A DNA stretch of 64,000 nt from Bacteroidota bacterium (GCA_023429825.1 JAEZDC010000032.1:27625-91624), one strand, 5' to 3'; numbered from the stretch's first letter, positions 8,753 through 17,877 are shown. Notes: generated by a model from the sequence alone, not told the origin. Numbers and translations are program-made.

Positions 8753-10047
8753 AACTTTGGCAAAAGGAAAATACTTCTATCGCAGAAGCAGTAGAGAAAT
8801 TTACTGTGGGAAGAGATAAAGAATTTGATATACTACTTGCAAAGTATGATGTGCTGGGTTCTATTGCGCATGCTCATATGCTGGGAGAAGTTGGATTGAT
8901 GTCAAAAGATGAAGCAGATGTTGCTATTGCTGCACTGAAAGAGATCGAGAAGGAGATAGAAGATTCAAAATTCAGGATCGAAGATGGAATAGAAGATGTG
9001 CATTCGCAAGTGGAGTACCTGCTTACTCAAAGAATTGGTGAGATAGGAAAAAAGATCCATAGCGGGAGAAGCAGAAATGACCAGGTTGCCGTAGATATCA
9101 AGCTGTATTTAAAGGCAGAAGTATTACATATAAAAGAGTCTGTTAAGCAGTTGTTCGATCTGCTAACAGACCAGAGTGAACGTAATAAGGATAAGCTGCT
9201 ACCGGGATATACACATCTGCAAATTGCAATGCCTTCTTCTTTTGGAATGTGGTTTGGTGCTTATGCTGAAAGCTTGGTAGATGACCTGGAAATGTTGGCA
9301 GCCGCATATGCTATTGCAAACAAAAATCCCTTAGGCAGTGGCGCTGGTTACGGATCGTCATTTCCTTTAAACAGGAAGCTCACTACAACATTGTTAGGCT
9401 TTGCTGCTTTGAACTATAATTCTGTGTATGCCCAAATGACGAGGGGCAGAACAGAAAAAGCTGTTGCAGCAGGTATCAGTAGTATCGCATCTACATTGTC
9501 TAAGTTATCGATGGATTGTTGTCTTTACCTGAATCAAAACTTTGGCTTTATTTCTTTTCCTTCCGAACTCACAACGGGTAGCAGTATCATGCCGCACAAA
9601 AAGAACCCTGACGTATTTGAATTGATCAGGGCGAAATGCAATCGCATACAGTCTTTACCTAATGAACTCACTATACTTACGAACAATCTCCCTTCCGGTT
9701 ACCATAGAGATCTGCAACTTACCAAAGAGGTCCTTTTTCCTGCTATAGAAGAATTGAAGACCTGCCTGGAGATGACTGTCTTAATGCTTTCTAATATAGA
9801 AGTAAAGGACAATATCCTGCAGGATAAAAAATACAAATATCTATTCAGCGTAGAAGCGGTGAATGAACTCGTAAATACGGGTACCAGTTTCCGTGAGGCT
9901 TACAAAATTATAGGGGATCAAATAAACAAAGGAGAATTTCCCGATCACTCTTCCTTTAATATCAATCACACACACGAAGGTTCGATCAATAACCTTTGCA
10001 ATAAAGAGATTGGCTTATTGATGAATGCAGTATTGAAGAAGTTCTGA
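8749..10047 (+). CDS. argH: Argininosuccinate lyase
   Basis: Splits argininosuccinate into arginine and fumarate, the last step of the operon's pathway. The 432 residues carry the fumarase/aspartase superfamily signature GSSIMPHKKNPD at about 277-288 with the mobile-loop serines, plus HSGRSRNDQVAVD and PGYTHLQIAMPSSFG typical of ArgH. The protein is slightly shorter than the usual 450-460 residues, mostly at the C-terminus. It overlaps the deacylase gene by 4 bases and is the last gene of the cluster; a stem-loop follows at 10,064-10,096. Confidence 0.96.
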   Translation: MKLWQKENTSIAEAVEKFTVGRDKEFDILLAKYDVLGSIAHAHMLGEVGLMSKDEADVAIAALKEIEKEIEDSKFRIEDGIEDVHSQVEYLLTQRIGEIGKKIHSGRSRNDQVAVDIKLYLKAEVLHIKESVKQLFDLLTDQSERNKDKLLPGYTHLQIAMPSSFGMWFGAYAESLVDDLEMLAAAYAIANKNPLGSGAGYGSSFPLNRKLTTTLLGFAALNYNSVYAQMTRGRTEKAVAAGISSIASTLSKLSMDCCLYLNQNFGFISFPSELTTGSSIMPHKKNPDVFELIRAKCNRIQSLPNELTILTNNLPSGYHRDLQLTKEVLFPAIEELKTCLEMTVLMLSNIEVKDNILQDKKYKYLFSVEAVNELVNTGTSFREAYKIIGDQINKGEFPDHSSFNINHTHEGSINNLCNKEIGLLMNAVLKKF

Positions 10048-10063
10048 TACCAATTCAAGAAAT

Positions 10064-10096
10064 CAGGCTTTACTTAAAATAACTTAAATAAGCCTG
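10064..10096. terminator. Stem-loop between convergent operons
   Basis: CAGGCTT (10,064-10,070) pairs with AAGCCTG (10,090-10,096), with a further TTAA/TTAA pair inside. It lies in the 76-base gap between the ends of argH (+) and the homoserine dehydrogenase gene (-), where a two-way terminator would be expected. The flanks are A/T-rich but no long U-tract follows on either strand. Confidence 0.45.
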
Positions 10097-10123
10097 GATA
10101 TTAATATGCCTATACAAAACAAT

Positions 10124-11380
10124 TCAACTTGCTCCTGCCAGTTGCAGGCTCAAATGCTTTAAACTTTTTTTTACCAGTTCGTTCTTTTGCACGATACCAT
10201 TTGGTAAGACGATCACGCTCACTTTATCATTATCTATCCATGAACAATTTCTCAGTTTCTCAAAGTGTATTACGCCTCTGATATAATGCCGGCCCTGCGT
10301 ACTATAGAATGTGTCAATCGATTCAAAATCCCATTTGTGTACGTCACTGCTATTTTCAAAACTTACATAAACATTGAGATAAAAATCATTTGTTAGTTCA
10401 AAGCCACCGGGAAGTGTAAGCTTCCGGTATTCGTATTTGTAATCATACCGAAGTGCTGCGATATCACTTAGTACTGCTGATGATGTAGGATATCTTCCTG
10501 CACCTTTACCATATAAAAATTGCTTATCTGCCAGTTTACTTTCGATCACCACCCCATTGTATTCATTGCTTACATTATATAATTGTTCATCCTGCTGTAC
10601 AAATTGTGGCAACACAAAAGCTGCGATCTTATTATCACTTAACTTTCTCGCAGATGCAACCAGTTTAATCTTTAGTTTTTTTTCAGCAGCATACACCGCA
10701 TCATCTGCGGCAACAGAAGTAATACCTCTATACAACAAATCTGAAGGATTGGCATAGATACCGTATGCATGTAATAACAAGATCGAAAGTTTGTTTACCG
10801 CATCTCTCCCGCTTACATCCAGGTGCGGGTTGCTTTCTGCAAATCCTAAGGCCTGTGCCTGCAGCAATGCTTCTTTATAAGCGAGGTCTTTTTCCAGCAT
10901 TTGTGTAAGTATAAAGTTGGTAGAACCATTCACTATGCCTGATACTCCTTGCAACATGTCATTATCATAATACTCTTCAAGGTTGCGTATTACAGGTATA
11001 CTTCCACATACCGCAGCTTCATAGAGTAATGGCACTTCATAATTCTTTTGCAACTCCAATAATTCGGGAAGATGCTCTGCCAACATTTTTTTATTTGCTG
11101 AAACTACAGCTTTGCCCCGGCTAAGCGCTGAGCATACTATTGAATATGCAGCATCCGCATCATCGATCAACTCAACTACAAGGTTGATCTGATTATCATC
11201 AAGAATGTCGAGTGATTCTGTTGTGAATAGAGATGCAGGAGCATTCCGTTTTTTATCAGCGTGCTTGATACATATTCGTTTTATGACCGCATTTAAGGTG
11301 GGTGTATTCTTTAATACTTCGTAGATCCCCTCACCCACTACTCCAAACCCATATAATCCTATTACCAGTTGCTTACTCAT
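10124..11380 (-). CDS. Homoserine dehydrogenase
   Basis: Converts aspartate semialdehyde to homoserine, the branch point to methionine and threonine. The 418-residue protein opens with the nucleotide-binding GLYGFGVVGEGIYEVL, then has SANKKMLAEHLPEL, the substrate-domain stretch LYEAAVCGSIPVIRNL and GIVNGSTNFILTQM, and NPHLDVSGRDAVNKL. It is monofunctional: no aspartokinase domain is fused, unlike ThrA of many Bacteroidota. After about residue 340 there is a C-terminal region in the position of the ACT domain of longer enzymes, which I do not recognise clearly. It starts 15 bases after the transsulfuration gene and should be under the same SAM-I riboswitch. Confidence 0.93.
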   Translation of the reverse strand: MSKQLVIGLYGFGVVGEGIYEVLKNTPTLNAVIKRICIKHADKKRNAPASLFTTESLDILDDNQINLVVELIDDADAAYSIVCSALSRGKAVVSANKKMLAEHLPELLELQKNYEVPLLYEAAVCGSIPVIRNLEEYYDNDMLQGVSGIVNGSTNFILTQMLEKDLAYKEALLQAQALGFAESNPHLDVSGRDAVNKLSILLLHAYGIYANPSDLLYRGITSVAADDAVYAAEKKLKIKLVASARKLSDNKIAAFVLPQFVQQDEQLYNVSNEYNGVVIESKLADKQFLYGKGAGRYPTSSAVLSDIAALRYDYKYEYRKLTLPGGFELTNDFYLNVYVSFENSSDVHKWDFESIDTFYSTQGRHYIRGVIHFEKLRNCSWIDNDKVSVIVLPNGIVQKNELVKKSLKHLSLQLAGAS

Positions 11381-11395
11381 AATGATGTTTTAAAA

Positions 11396-12577
11396 TTAGA
11401 TAGATTGATCAAATTGCTTTACTGTATTCGATCTTTCAATATATTCCAGTGCCTGTGTTATATCATTCACCAGGTCGTCACTTTCTTCCAATCCCACCGA
11501 CAATCTCACGAGGCTTGGTGCTACTCCGACAGCTATTCTTTTAGTTTCAGGAATTGATTTATGTGTCATCATAGCCGGGTGGCAACACAAACTTTTCACA
11601 CCACCAAGGCTTTCTGCCAGCTTGAAGAGTTTGGTATTTGTTACAAATGTTGTTGCAGCTTCTTCTGTATCTTCTTTCAGTGTAAATGAGATGATCGCAC
11701 CTGCACCTTTACTCTGTTGCTTTGCGATTGTATGATTAGGATGATCTTTTAAGCCTGGATAAAATACCTTGCTCACTGCGGGATGCCGTGACAATGCCTT
11801 TGCGATCTCGATTGCATTACTCGTATGCTTCGCTACTCTAAGGTTGAGTGTTTCAATACCTCTGATCAACAGCCAGCTATCGAATGGGCCGAGAATGGCA
11901 CCAGTTGCATTTTGAATGAACTTTATTTTATCTCCCAATTCTTTATCTTTTGTCACTACGAGACCAGCGATCAGGTCACTATGCCCACCAAGATATTTTG
12001 TTCCGGAGTGTATAACGATATCGGCACCAAGCAACAAAGGTTGTTGATATATAGGTGTGGCAAAAGTATTATCTACACAAAGCAGGCAGTTACACGCCTT
12101 CGCAATTTTAGAAATGCCTTCGATGTCAGTTATCTTAAGCGTCGGATTAGTAGGGCTTTCAATCCAGATCAACCTCGTGTTTGGCGTAATAGCATTGAAC
12201 ACATTCTCAAGATTGGTAGTATCTACGTAATTTACTTTGATGCCGAACTTCTCATAAATGTGTGTGAACAAACGGAATGCACCGCCGTATATATCATCGA
12301 CCGCCAGTATCTCATCTCCACTCTTCAGCAGTTTTACGGTTGCGTCGATCGCTGCAAGACCGCTGGCAAACGCCACCCCTGTGCTGCCTTTCTCTAACTG
12401 TGCAATGATGCTTTCCAATGCAGCTCTTGTAGGATTGTTCGTTCGTGCATAATCATAACCCTTATTAACGCCTGGCGATTCCTGGATAAATGTTGAAGTC
12501 TGGTAGATAGGAACTGATATCGCTCCGGTTAATTCGTCTACAGGTACACTGTGAATGATCTGTGTGTTGTTGCTCAT
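11396..12577 (-). CDS. PLP-dependent transsulfuration enzyme (cystathionine gamma-synthase/beta-lyase type)
   Basis: About 393 residues of the Cys/Met metabolism PLP family. Seen are YARTNNPTRAALE, FASGLAAIDA, the WIESPTNPTLKI stretch, and the PLP lysine at residue 194 in SGTKYLGGHSDLI; SLVRLSVGLEESDDL closes the protein. The control by a SAM-I riboswitch and the following homoserine dehydrogenase place it in methionine synthesis. Gamma-synthase, beta-lyase and O-acylhomoserine sulfhydrylase cannot be separated from the sequence alone. The frame is open 10 codons further upstream, but the ATG at 12,577 begins the conserved region and follows an A-rich stretch, so it is preferred. Confidence 0.9.
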   Translation of the reverse strand: MSNNTQIIHSVPVDELTGAISVPIYQTSTFIQESPGVNKGYDYARTNNPTRAALESIIAQLEKGSTGVAFASGLAAIDATVKLLKSGDEILAVDDIYGGAFRLFTHIYEKFGIKVNYVDTTNLENVFNAITPNTRLIWIESPTNPTLKITDIEGISKIAKACNCLLCVDNTFATPIYQQPLLLGADIVIHSGTKYLGGHSDLIAGLVVTKDKELGDKIKFIQNATGAILGPFDSWLLIRGIETLNLRVAKHTSNAIEIAKALSRHPAVSKVFYPGLKDHPNHTIAKQQSKGAGAIISFTLKEDTEEAATTFVTNTKLFKLAESLGGVKSLCCHPAMMTHKSIPETKRIAVGVAPSLVRLSVGLEESDDLVNDITQALEYIERSNTVKQFDQSI

Positions 12578-12656
12578 TTCTTTTGGTTTTTTTATGAATA
12601 AAAACACTTACCAAAAGAGGCTTACCGGGATGAAGCTTATTGTCACATAGCGACAT

Positions 12657-12690
12657 AAAAAAAGCTCTCCCGATAAATCAGAAGAGCTAA
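12657..12690 (-). terminator. Riboswitch-controlled intrinsic terminator
   Basis: On the minus strand AGCTCT...AGAGCT (12,683-12,688 with 12,663-12,668) forms a stem followed at once by a run of seven U. It lies between the SAM-I aptamer and the first gene. The loop contains TCTGATTTATC (12,672-12,682), which is complementary to the aptamer's P1 3' side and its extension (12,728-12,739), giving an antiterminator when SAM is absent. Confidence 0.88.
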
Positions 12691-12732
12691 AAATATCAAT
12701 TGAAACAAATGATCTTCAAAGCTTGTATCTGA

Positions 12733-12850
12733 CTTATCTACCCACTGCAATAGTGGTTGGATTTGGCACCTTTCTTTTATTATTCACAAGAATAATTTAA
12801 GTAGGTTGTCAAGGCTTCAACGGGCCATTCCCTCAGCCTTTCTTGATAAG
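12733..12850 (-). promoter_or_regulatory. SAM-I (S-box) riboswitch aptamer
   Basis: Read on the minus strand, the region opens with CTTATCAAGAAAGGCTGAGG and continues with the GGCCCGTTGAAGCC and GACAACC elements, AAGGTGCCAAATCC, a P4-like hairpin CCACTATTGCAGTGG and a closing AGATAAG. P1 is formed by 12,845-12,850 with 12,733-12,738. These are the conserved S-box core elements. With the terminator downstream it should shut off the transsulfuration and homoserine dehydrogenase genes when S-adenosylmethionine is plentiful. Confidence 0.95.
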
Positions 12851-12871
12851 TGATTGATTAAAGAACTGGTG

Positions 12872-12904
12872 CAAATATATGGGGCTTCGTTTGACATCCA
12901 CAAA
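12872..12904 (-). promoter_or_regulatory. Promoter of the SAM-riboswitch operon
   Basis: On the minus strand a -33 box TTTG (12,901-12,904), a 21-base spacer and a -7 box TATATTTG (12,872-12,879) match the Bacteroidota promoter TTTG-N19-21-TAnnTTTG. Transcription would begin around 12,865, about 15 bases before the riboswitch P1 stem. Confidence 0.8.
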
Positions 12905-13061
12905 ATTTTATTGTACTACGAAATGGTAATTGCACATCTTCGATGCTTGCGATAGTATGGTACTCATTGATTAAATACGAGGGATAAGATTTTAATGCAG
13001 ATTTTTTTAGGAAGATATCTATTAAGTACGGCAAAGATGTAAATTGGCTGTCCGCATCATT

Positions 13062-14573
13062 ATGGAAAACACATTTGACAGCGCTTTGTTTGATGAATTC
13101 TATGGAGTTCAACCGCAGGCAGTAATATGGAAGCGGCCTATATGGAATGTGGATCACACACAGATCTGTGACTTTGAATATACATATTGTAACCCGGAAG
13201 GTTTGTTGTTTATGAACCTTAAACCTGAACAGTTAAAAGGCTTGCGAATTTCTAACACTGCCTCTCTTACAGATGATCTCAGGCAAAAAGTACTGCAGGA
13301 ACTCATTGATATATATAATACGGGCAAGTCTGCCTCTTATGATATTTACAATGCTGCAGTCAATAAATATGCAAGAGTAATAAGAGTAAAATTCAGGGAT
13401 GGCGTTCTATCTATAATACAAGACAGGACAGAGGAGCAGCAAACAATTAAACAATTAGATGAGCAAAAGACATTACTCGATAATATCCTCAAAAATTCAT
13501 CCAGCGGGATTTCAGTTAGTGTTGTAGAGAGAGATGAGACAGATAAGATAATAGATGCACTTACTATTCTTGCAAATGATGCTGCCATTAAATACATCGG
13601 GCTACCGAAAGAAATTTATCTTACCAAAAAAGCTACAGAAATAGAGCCAGGCATTTTTGAAACTCCATATTACAGGGCTTGCGTACATACACTTGAAACG
13701 GGTGAGCCATTTGTAATGCAATACCAGATGGAATCTAATGGCAAGTGGCTTGAGCTCAGCGTTTCTCGTTTAGATCGTAATCATCTTATACATGTGTTTA
13801 CCGATGTGACACCTATCCGAGAGGCACATCTTGAATTAGAAAAAACAGTAGAGGAACTCAGGAAATCAAATGAGAACCTGGCTGAATTCGCCTATGCAGC
13901 ATCACATGACCTGCAGGAGCCTCTCAGGAAGATCATTACATTTTCAGAAAAGCTGCGGGATACATTAGGTGTACATGCATCTAAAGAACAGGAAGACACT
14001 ATACAACGAATGATCTCCTCAACAGGAAGAATGAAGCAATTGATCGAGGACCTGTTATCATATTCCAAGATCGGTAGTGAGCATGGCCCTGCAGAATCCG
14101 TTGATCTTGATAAGATAGTTGATGATGTATTGCAGGATATGGAAAACATTCTTATTGCTACAGGCGGGGTTATTACAAAAGATGATCTTCCCGAAATCAA
14201 AGGACATACGCGGCAGATCAGGCAATTGTTCCATAACCTTATAAGCAATGCACTCAAGTATAGAAAACCGAATGTTGCTCCTGAAATAAATATCAGTTGT
14301 ACTCTCGCTGAAGATCCTGTTATAAGAGGAGCCGTTCAGAAAGCAACCTTTTACAAGATAGATATCAAAGACAATGGTATTGGTTTCGATCAGCAATATG
14401 CTGAGAAGATATTCCAGGTATTCCAGCGATTACATGGTAAAGCTGAGTATGAAGGTACAGGCGTTGGGCTGGCCATCGTAAAGAAAGTTGCAACCAATCA
14501 CAATGGTTTTATTACAGTATCAAGTATACGAGGAGAAGGCAGTTGCTTCTCTGTGTTTCTTCCCAAAACATAA
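13062..14573 (+). CDS. PAS-domain sensor histidine kinase
   Basis: About 503 residues. The N-terminal 270 residues look like two PAS-type sensory segments (the first starting near QPQAVIWKRPIW, the second after LLDNILKNSSSGISV). A short coiled coil leads into the phosphoacceptor H282 in YAASHDLQEPLRKI, the arrangement of phytochrome-like soluble kinases. The ATPase domain shows NLISNALKYRKPN, DNGIGFDQQYAEKIFQVFQR and GTGVGLAIVKKV. No membrane segment is present, so it should sense a cytoplasmic signal. No receiver gene adjoins it. The frame opens six codons earlier with TTG, but ATG 13,062 is the better start. Confidence 0.9.
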   Translation: MENTFDSALFDEFYGVQPQAVIWKRPIWNVDHTQICDFEYTYCNPEGLLFMNLKPEQLKGLRISNTASLTDDLRQKVLQELIDIYNTGKSASYDIYNAAVNKYARVIRVKFRDGVLSIIQDRTEEQQTIKQLDEQKTLLDNILKNSSSGISVSVVERDETDKIIDALTILANDAAIKYIGLPKEIYLTKKATEIEPGIFETPYYRACVHTLETGEPFVMQYQMESNGKWLELSVSRLDRNHLIHVFTDVTPIREAHLELEKTVEELRKSNENLAEFAYAASHDLQEPLRKIITFSEKLRDTLGVHASKEQEDTIQRMISSTGRMKQLIEDLLSYSKIGSEHGPAESVDLDKIVDDVLQDMENILIATGGVITKDDLPEIKGHTRQIRQLFHNLISNALKYRKPNVAPEINISCTLAEDPVIRGAVQKATFYKIDIKDNGIGFDQQYAEKIFQVFQRLHGKAEYEGTGVGLAIVKKVATNHNGFITVSSIRGEGSCFSVFLPKT

Positions 14574-14721
14574 TATATATAGTGCTCAATTGGTTGGCGA
14601 GATAGTTCAATACGGTTTTGTTTACAAAAAATTTTCTGAATAAAAAACAGTACAAATACCATTGATTGTAGTAAAGTGGTGTTCTATTTTGCCTGCAACA
14701 AAAGAAACATTCATCAGAGAA

Positions 14722-14925
14722 ATGAACGGCAGGATCATCAAGATGTATTTTGACAAAATGCAAATGAGAAGTAACACCTTCCAAACAGGTGCGAATATTA
14801 TCCAAATGGGTGATTATACCCGCAAGAAGGTGAATGCTTCCGAGACAGAATCTGACAAAGCAGAAATCAATACAGGCCTTCAATGTAACGTGGAGAATAT
14901 CCAAAAGGATGGTGATAAAAGATAG
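14722..14925 (+). CDS. Possible small protein, unknown
   Basis: An open frame of 67 codons begins with ATG at 14,722 after an AGAGA stretch; it is open from a TTG at 14,662 as well. The product is polar and rich in Lys, Met, Asn and Gln, with no membrane segment, signal peptide or motif I recognise. It lies alone between a kinase gene and a minus-strand terminator. An antisense frame covers the same bases but has a less protein-like composition. It may be non-coding; no other gene is seen between 14,574 and 14,991. Confidence 0.25.
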   Translation: MNGRIIKMYFDKMQMRSNTFQTGANIIQMGDYTRKKVNASETESDKAEINTGLQCNVENIQKDGDKR

Positions 14926-14991
14926 TTGCTAACCTATGAAATTATGTTACTCCGCATTTAGATCTCTTATGAAGCTCCCAGGCATTTTGCT

Positions 14992-15020
14992 AAATAAAAA
15001 GGCCACCTGGAAAGGCAGCC
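14992..15020 (-). terminator. Intrinsic terminator of the minus-strand kinase-like gene
   Basis: On the minus strand GGCTGCC (15,014-15,020) pairs with GGTGGCC (15,001-15,007) over a 6-base loop (two G-U pairs), followed by TTTTTATTTA. It sits about 80 bases after the stop of the gene at 15,099-15,914. Confidence 0.7.
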
Positions 15021-15098
15021 AGATCCAACAAAAAACAACTGAGAAAACTTTTTTTCATCTCTAAACCAGTTGATGACCCACCAACCGTTGATGCGTAA

Positions 15099-15914
15099 TT
15101 ATTCCAAATGATAAGTTTTGTTTACAATATGTTTGAGCACTTCATCCGCTTCAGTTGCTGAGTCTTTCAACATTTGCAGAAGCTGTTGTAATGTATTTCT
15201 ATCATTTATGTTCACTTTTGCTAGATCTATAAGACCGAGAATGTTGGCAAGTGGCTTACGAAGCTCGTGGCTGTGCATCCACGCCACATCTTTTAAACTG
15301 CTGCGTGTTTGCAACAATGCCTCCTCACTGGACATGAGTTTACTTAACACCTGAACATGATTGGTTACATCAATCCCTAATAAGGCATATACCTGTTTGC
15401 CTTTGTAATTTGTTTGAAAGCCATAGGTATCAAGGAACATCGCTGCATCATTCACCGCATTGAACTCATGAACCCCCGCAGCGAAAAGACCTGAATTTGA
15501 ATTTTTCGCTACATGCTGCAATTGCTTCAAGTCGTGCGGTGAAAGCACCCTACTGATATTGGAGATCGCCAGGCCCAGTTGATTATTCCAGGCTTTGTTG
15601 GCCAGATAGATGCTACCAGAGTCTATATCGAATATCGCGATGGGTTGCGGGAAAGAATTGACCATACGTAATATTGCCGCTTCCTGTTGTTTCATTCTTT
15701 GTTCGTAGCGAATGAGCAGCAGGTATAGTGCAAGAGTAGTAATCAAAATAAACAAAGAGCCTTTAATAGATTGCAATTGCTCTGCTTGAAGTAATATGAG
15801 TATATAATCACTGAGCCAGATCCATAAAAACCCGGTGATGAGGTACCCAACGGTTATGAGGAGTATAAAAGATGGTTTTTTCACGAAGTAAGCATGGATG
15901 TGTAAGATTATCAA
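15099..15914 (-). CDS. Membrane PAS/HisKA protein lacking an ATPase domain
   Basis: A 271-residue protein with two membrane segments (about 15-38 and 50-69), a PAS-like region (about 80-185, starting MVNSFPQPIAIFD) and a dimerisation/phosphoacceptor helix with WMHSHELRKPLANILGLIDL; H216 is the expected phosphorylated residue. The protein stops at residue 271, before any HATPase domain, and no such domain lies downstream before the terminator. The reading frame is intact, so this looks like a natural short form that might be phosphorylated by another kinase or act as a sensor adaptor; that role is inference. Confidence 0.8.
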   Translation of the reverse strand: MIILHIHAYFVKKPSFILLITVGYLITGFLWIWLSDYILILLQAEQLQSIKGSLFILITTLALYLLLIRYEQRMKQQEAAILRMVNSFPQPIAIFDIDSGSIYLANKAWNNQLGLAISNISRVLSPHDLKQLQHVAKNSNSGLFAAGVHEFNAVNDAAMFLDTYGFQTNYKGKQVYALLGIDVTNHVQVLSKLMSSEEALLQTRSSLKDVAWMHSHELRKPLANILGLIDLAKVNINDRNTLQQLLQMLKDSATEADEVLKHIVNKTYHLE

Positions 15915-16085
15915 TCCAATACAAAGGACGGGGATAGTAGCAGAAATCTTTCAGTATTAATGCTATTGTTTAAATGGAGAAAAATCTTTAATACTTATAA
16001 AAAGCTGCATAGAATTGGAGGTGTACAAGAGTGCGACGCAATAGAAGGGGAAAAAAGTGATAGTGTTGATATCATAAAATAATAC

Positions 16086-17183
16086 ATGAAGAACATTGTA
16101 GTCATTGCATGTGTAGTGTTTTTTTCATCGTGTGGAAATAACAATAGTGCCCAAACCGCGATCGACTCGTCGAAAGGTTTAAATGAACATTATAAAAGTC
16201 ATTTTACTATTGGTGTATCGGTTTCGCCGAAGTCATTGAAGGGTGATGAAGCGGAACTGATCAAAAAACATTTCGGCAGCATCAGTGCAGAAAATGCGAT
16301 GAAAATGGGTGCGCTGCAACCAAAGCCGAATCAATACTATTGGAAAGATGCGGACTCGATCGTTGCGTTTGCGAAAAGAAACGGAATGAAGATAAGAGGT
16401 CATGCATTGGTCTGGCACCAGATGACACCGGATTGGTTCTACACAGATTCTGCTGGGAAAGAGGTGACGAAAGAAGTGTTGCTGCAAAGAATAAAAGATC
16501 ATATTACAACCGTGGTGCGAAGGTATAAAGATGATATCTACGCATGGGATGTGGTGAATGAAGCGATCGCAGATGCGAAGGATACAATGTACAGGCAGTC
16601 GAAGTTGTTTAAAATTTGCGGTGAGGAATTCATAGAGAAAGCCTTTGAATGGGCACATGCTGCAGATCCTGACGCAATACTATTTTACAATGATTATAAC
16701 GAGGTGGTACCTGTGAAAAGAGCGAAGATCATTGCATTGATCAAAAAGTTGAAAGCGAAAAGTGTGCCTGTTCACGCCATTGGATTGCAGGGACATTGGG
16801 CCATCAACGAGCCCAAGAAAGATGAATTAGAACAAACGTTAAAAGACTTCAGTTCGCTGGGATTGCCGTTACAGATTACTGAGCTGGATATTTCTGTGTA
16901 CCCCAAAGTTCATGATGCTAGGAAACTGAGACCGCTTGAAGAAACAGACATTCGATTTACTAAAGAGCGGGAATTGCAGCAAAGAGAAAAGTACCGGATG
17001 ATCTTTGAACTATTTCGCAAATACAGGAATTATATTACAGGCGTCACTTTCTGGAATATCAGCGACAGGCATAGCTGGCTGGATAATTTCCCGGTGAAAC
17101 GGCGCAAAGATTATCCCCTGCTGTTTGATAAGGATCTGAAGCCGAAGAAAGCATTCTGGGAGGTGGTGGATATTAACCGATAA
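16086..17183 (+). CDS. GH10 endo-1,4-beta-xylanase, lipoprotein
   Basis: A 365-residue glycoside hydrolase family 10 enzyme that should cut the xylan backbone with retention. The acid/base Glu159 lies in WDVVNEAIAD and the nucleophile Glu266 in QITELDIS; GHALVWHQMTPDWF and the late WDNFPVKRRKDYPLLFD-type segment (WLDNFP, DYPLLFD) also fit. The N-terminus MKNIVVIACVVFFSSC is a lipoprotein signal with Cys16 as the lipidated residue, so the enzyme should be membrane-anchored. No SusC/SusD pair or other xylan gene adjoins it, so it is not in a typical polysaccharide-utilisation locus. Confidence 0.94.
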   Translation: MKNIVVIACVVFFSSCGNNNSAQTAIDSSKGLNEHYKSHFTIGVSVSPKSLKGDEAELIKKHFGSISAENAMKMGALQPKPNQYYWKDADSIVAFAKRNGMKIRGHALVWHQMTPDWFYTDSAGKEVTKEVLLQRIKDHITTVVRRYKDDIYAWDVVNEAIADAKDTMYRQSKLFKICGEEFIEKAFEWAHAADPDAILFYNDYNEVVPVKRAKIIALIKKLKAKSVPVHAIGLQGHWAINEPKKDELEQTLKDFSSLGLPLQITELDISVYPKVHDARKLRPLEETDIRFTKERELQQREKYRMIFELFRKYRNYITGVTFWNISDRHSWLDNFPVKRRKDYPLLFDKDLKPKKAFWEVVDINR

Positions 17184-17192
17184 CAGAAGAAC

Positions 17193-17648
17193 ATGTACTC
17201 AAGACAGGAGGCCTCAAGGATACGACAGGATTTCTGGACAGCGTTTGGTCGTTACATGCAGCCAATACGTTCATCGGAGGGTGAAGAGATCAATTGGGTG
17301 AATTATAAAACCGGCATTAAGCACATTCATTTCCGGATGCATGCAGGAAAAGGAGCATCAATTGGTATAGAGATCACCCATAAAGATGAACAATTAAGAC
17401 AGCAGTACTTCGCAAGATTCGTACAGCTGAAAAATATATTCCGGGATGTGATGAAAGAAGAATGGTTGTGGATGGAAAATGCAAAAGATGAAAATGATAA
17501 ACCGATCAGTTGCATTTATGTTGAAATGAAAGGAGTTGTCATCATGAACAAAGGTCATTGGCCGCAACTGATATCATTTTTTAAACCCCGTATTATTGCA
17601 CTGGATGAATTCTGGAACCTGGTGAAAGATGGGTTTGAGATGATTTAA
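17193..17648 (+). CDS. DUF4268-family protein
   Basis: A 151-residue cytoplasmic protein that matches my memory of DUF4268: YSRQEASRIRQDFWTAFG at the start, INWVNYKTGIKHIHFRM, IGIEITHKDEQLRQQYF, and a C-terminal stretch with ALDEFWNLVKDGFEMI. The biochemical role of the family is unknown to me; members also occur as domains in restriction-type nuclease-like proteins. It starts 9 bases after the xylanase stop, so the two are probably co-transcribed, though the functional link is unclear. Confidence 0.8.
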   Translation: MYSRQEASRIRQDFWTAFGRYMQPIRSSEGEEINWVNYKTGIKHIHFRMHAGKGASIGIEITHKDEQLRQQYFARFVQLKNIFRDVMKEEWLWMENAKDENDKPISCIYVEMKGVVIMNKGHWPQLISFFKPRIIALDEFWNLVKDGFEMI

Positions 17649-17877
17649 TAGATAAAAGCCAGCAATAAAGGAACAGATTACGTATTAACTATCTGAATAG
17701 ACTGCCCAGAGAGACGGGTACATATAAACTCAGCCCATCATTTAGAAGGTTATTGGCAAATTATGGCCCTTTATACAACAAGCGATTAGTTTCCTAGGTT
17801 ATGGCAAGTGATATATCGCCTTAGAAGAGCATGTTCACGATCATAAGATTATAAATGAGGTATTATGTGAGATAGTA

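Noticed and set aside
14512..14904. 130-codon minus-strand open frame
   Set aside because: It overlaps the end of the histidine kinase gene, has a Cys/Phe/Leu-rich shadow-like composition and no recognisable motif.
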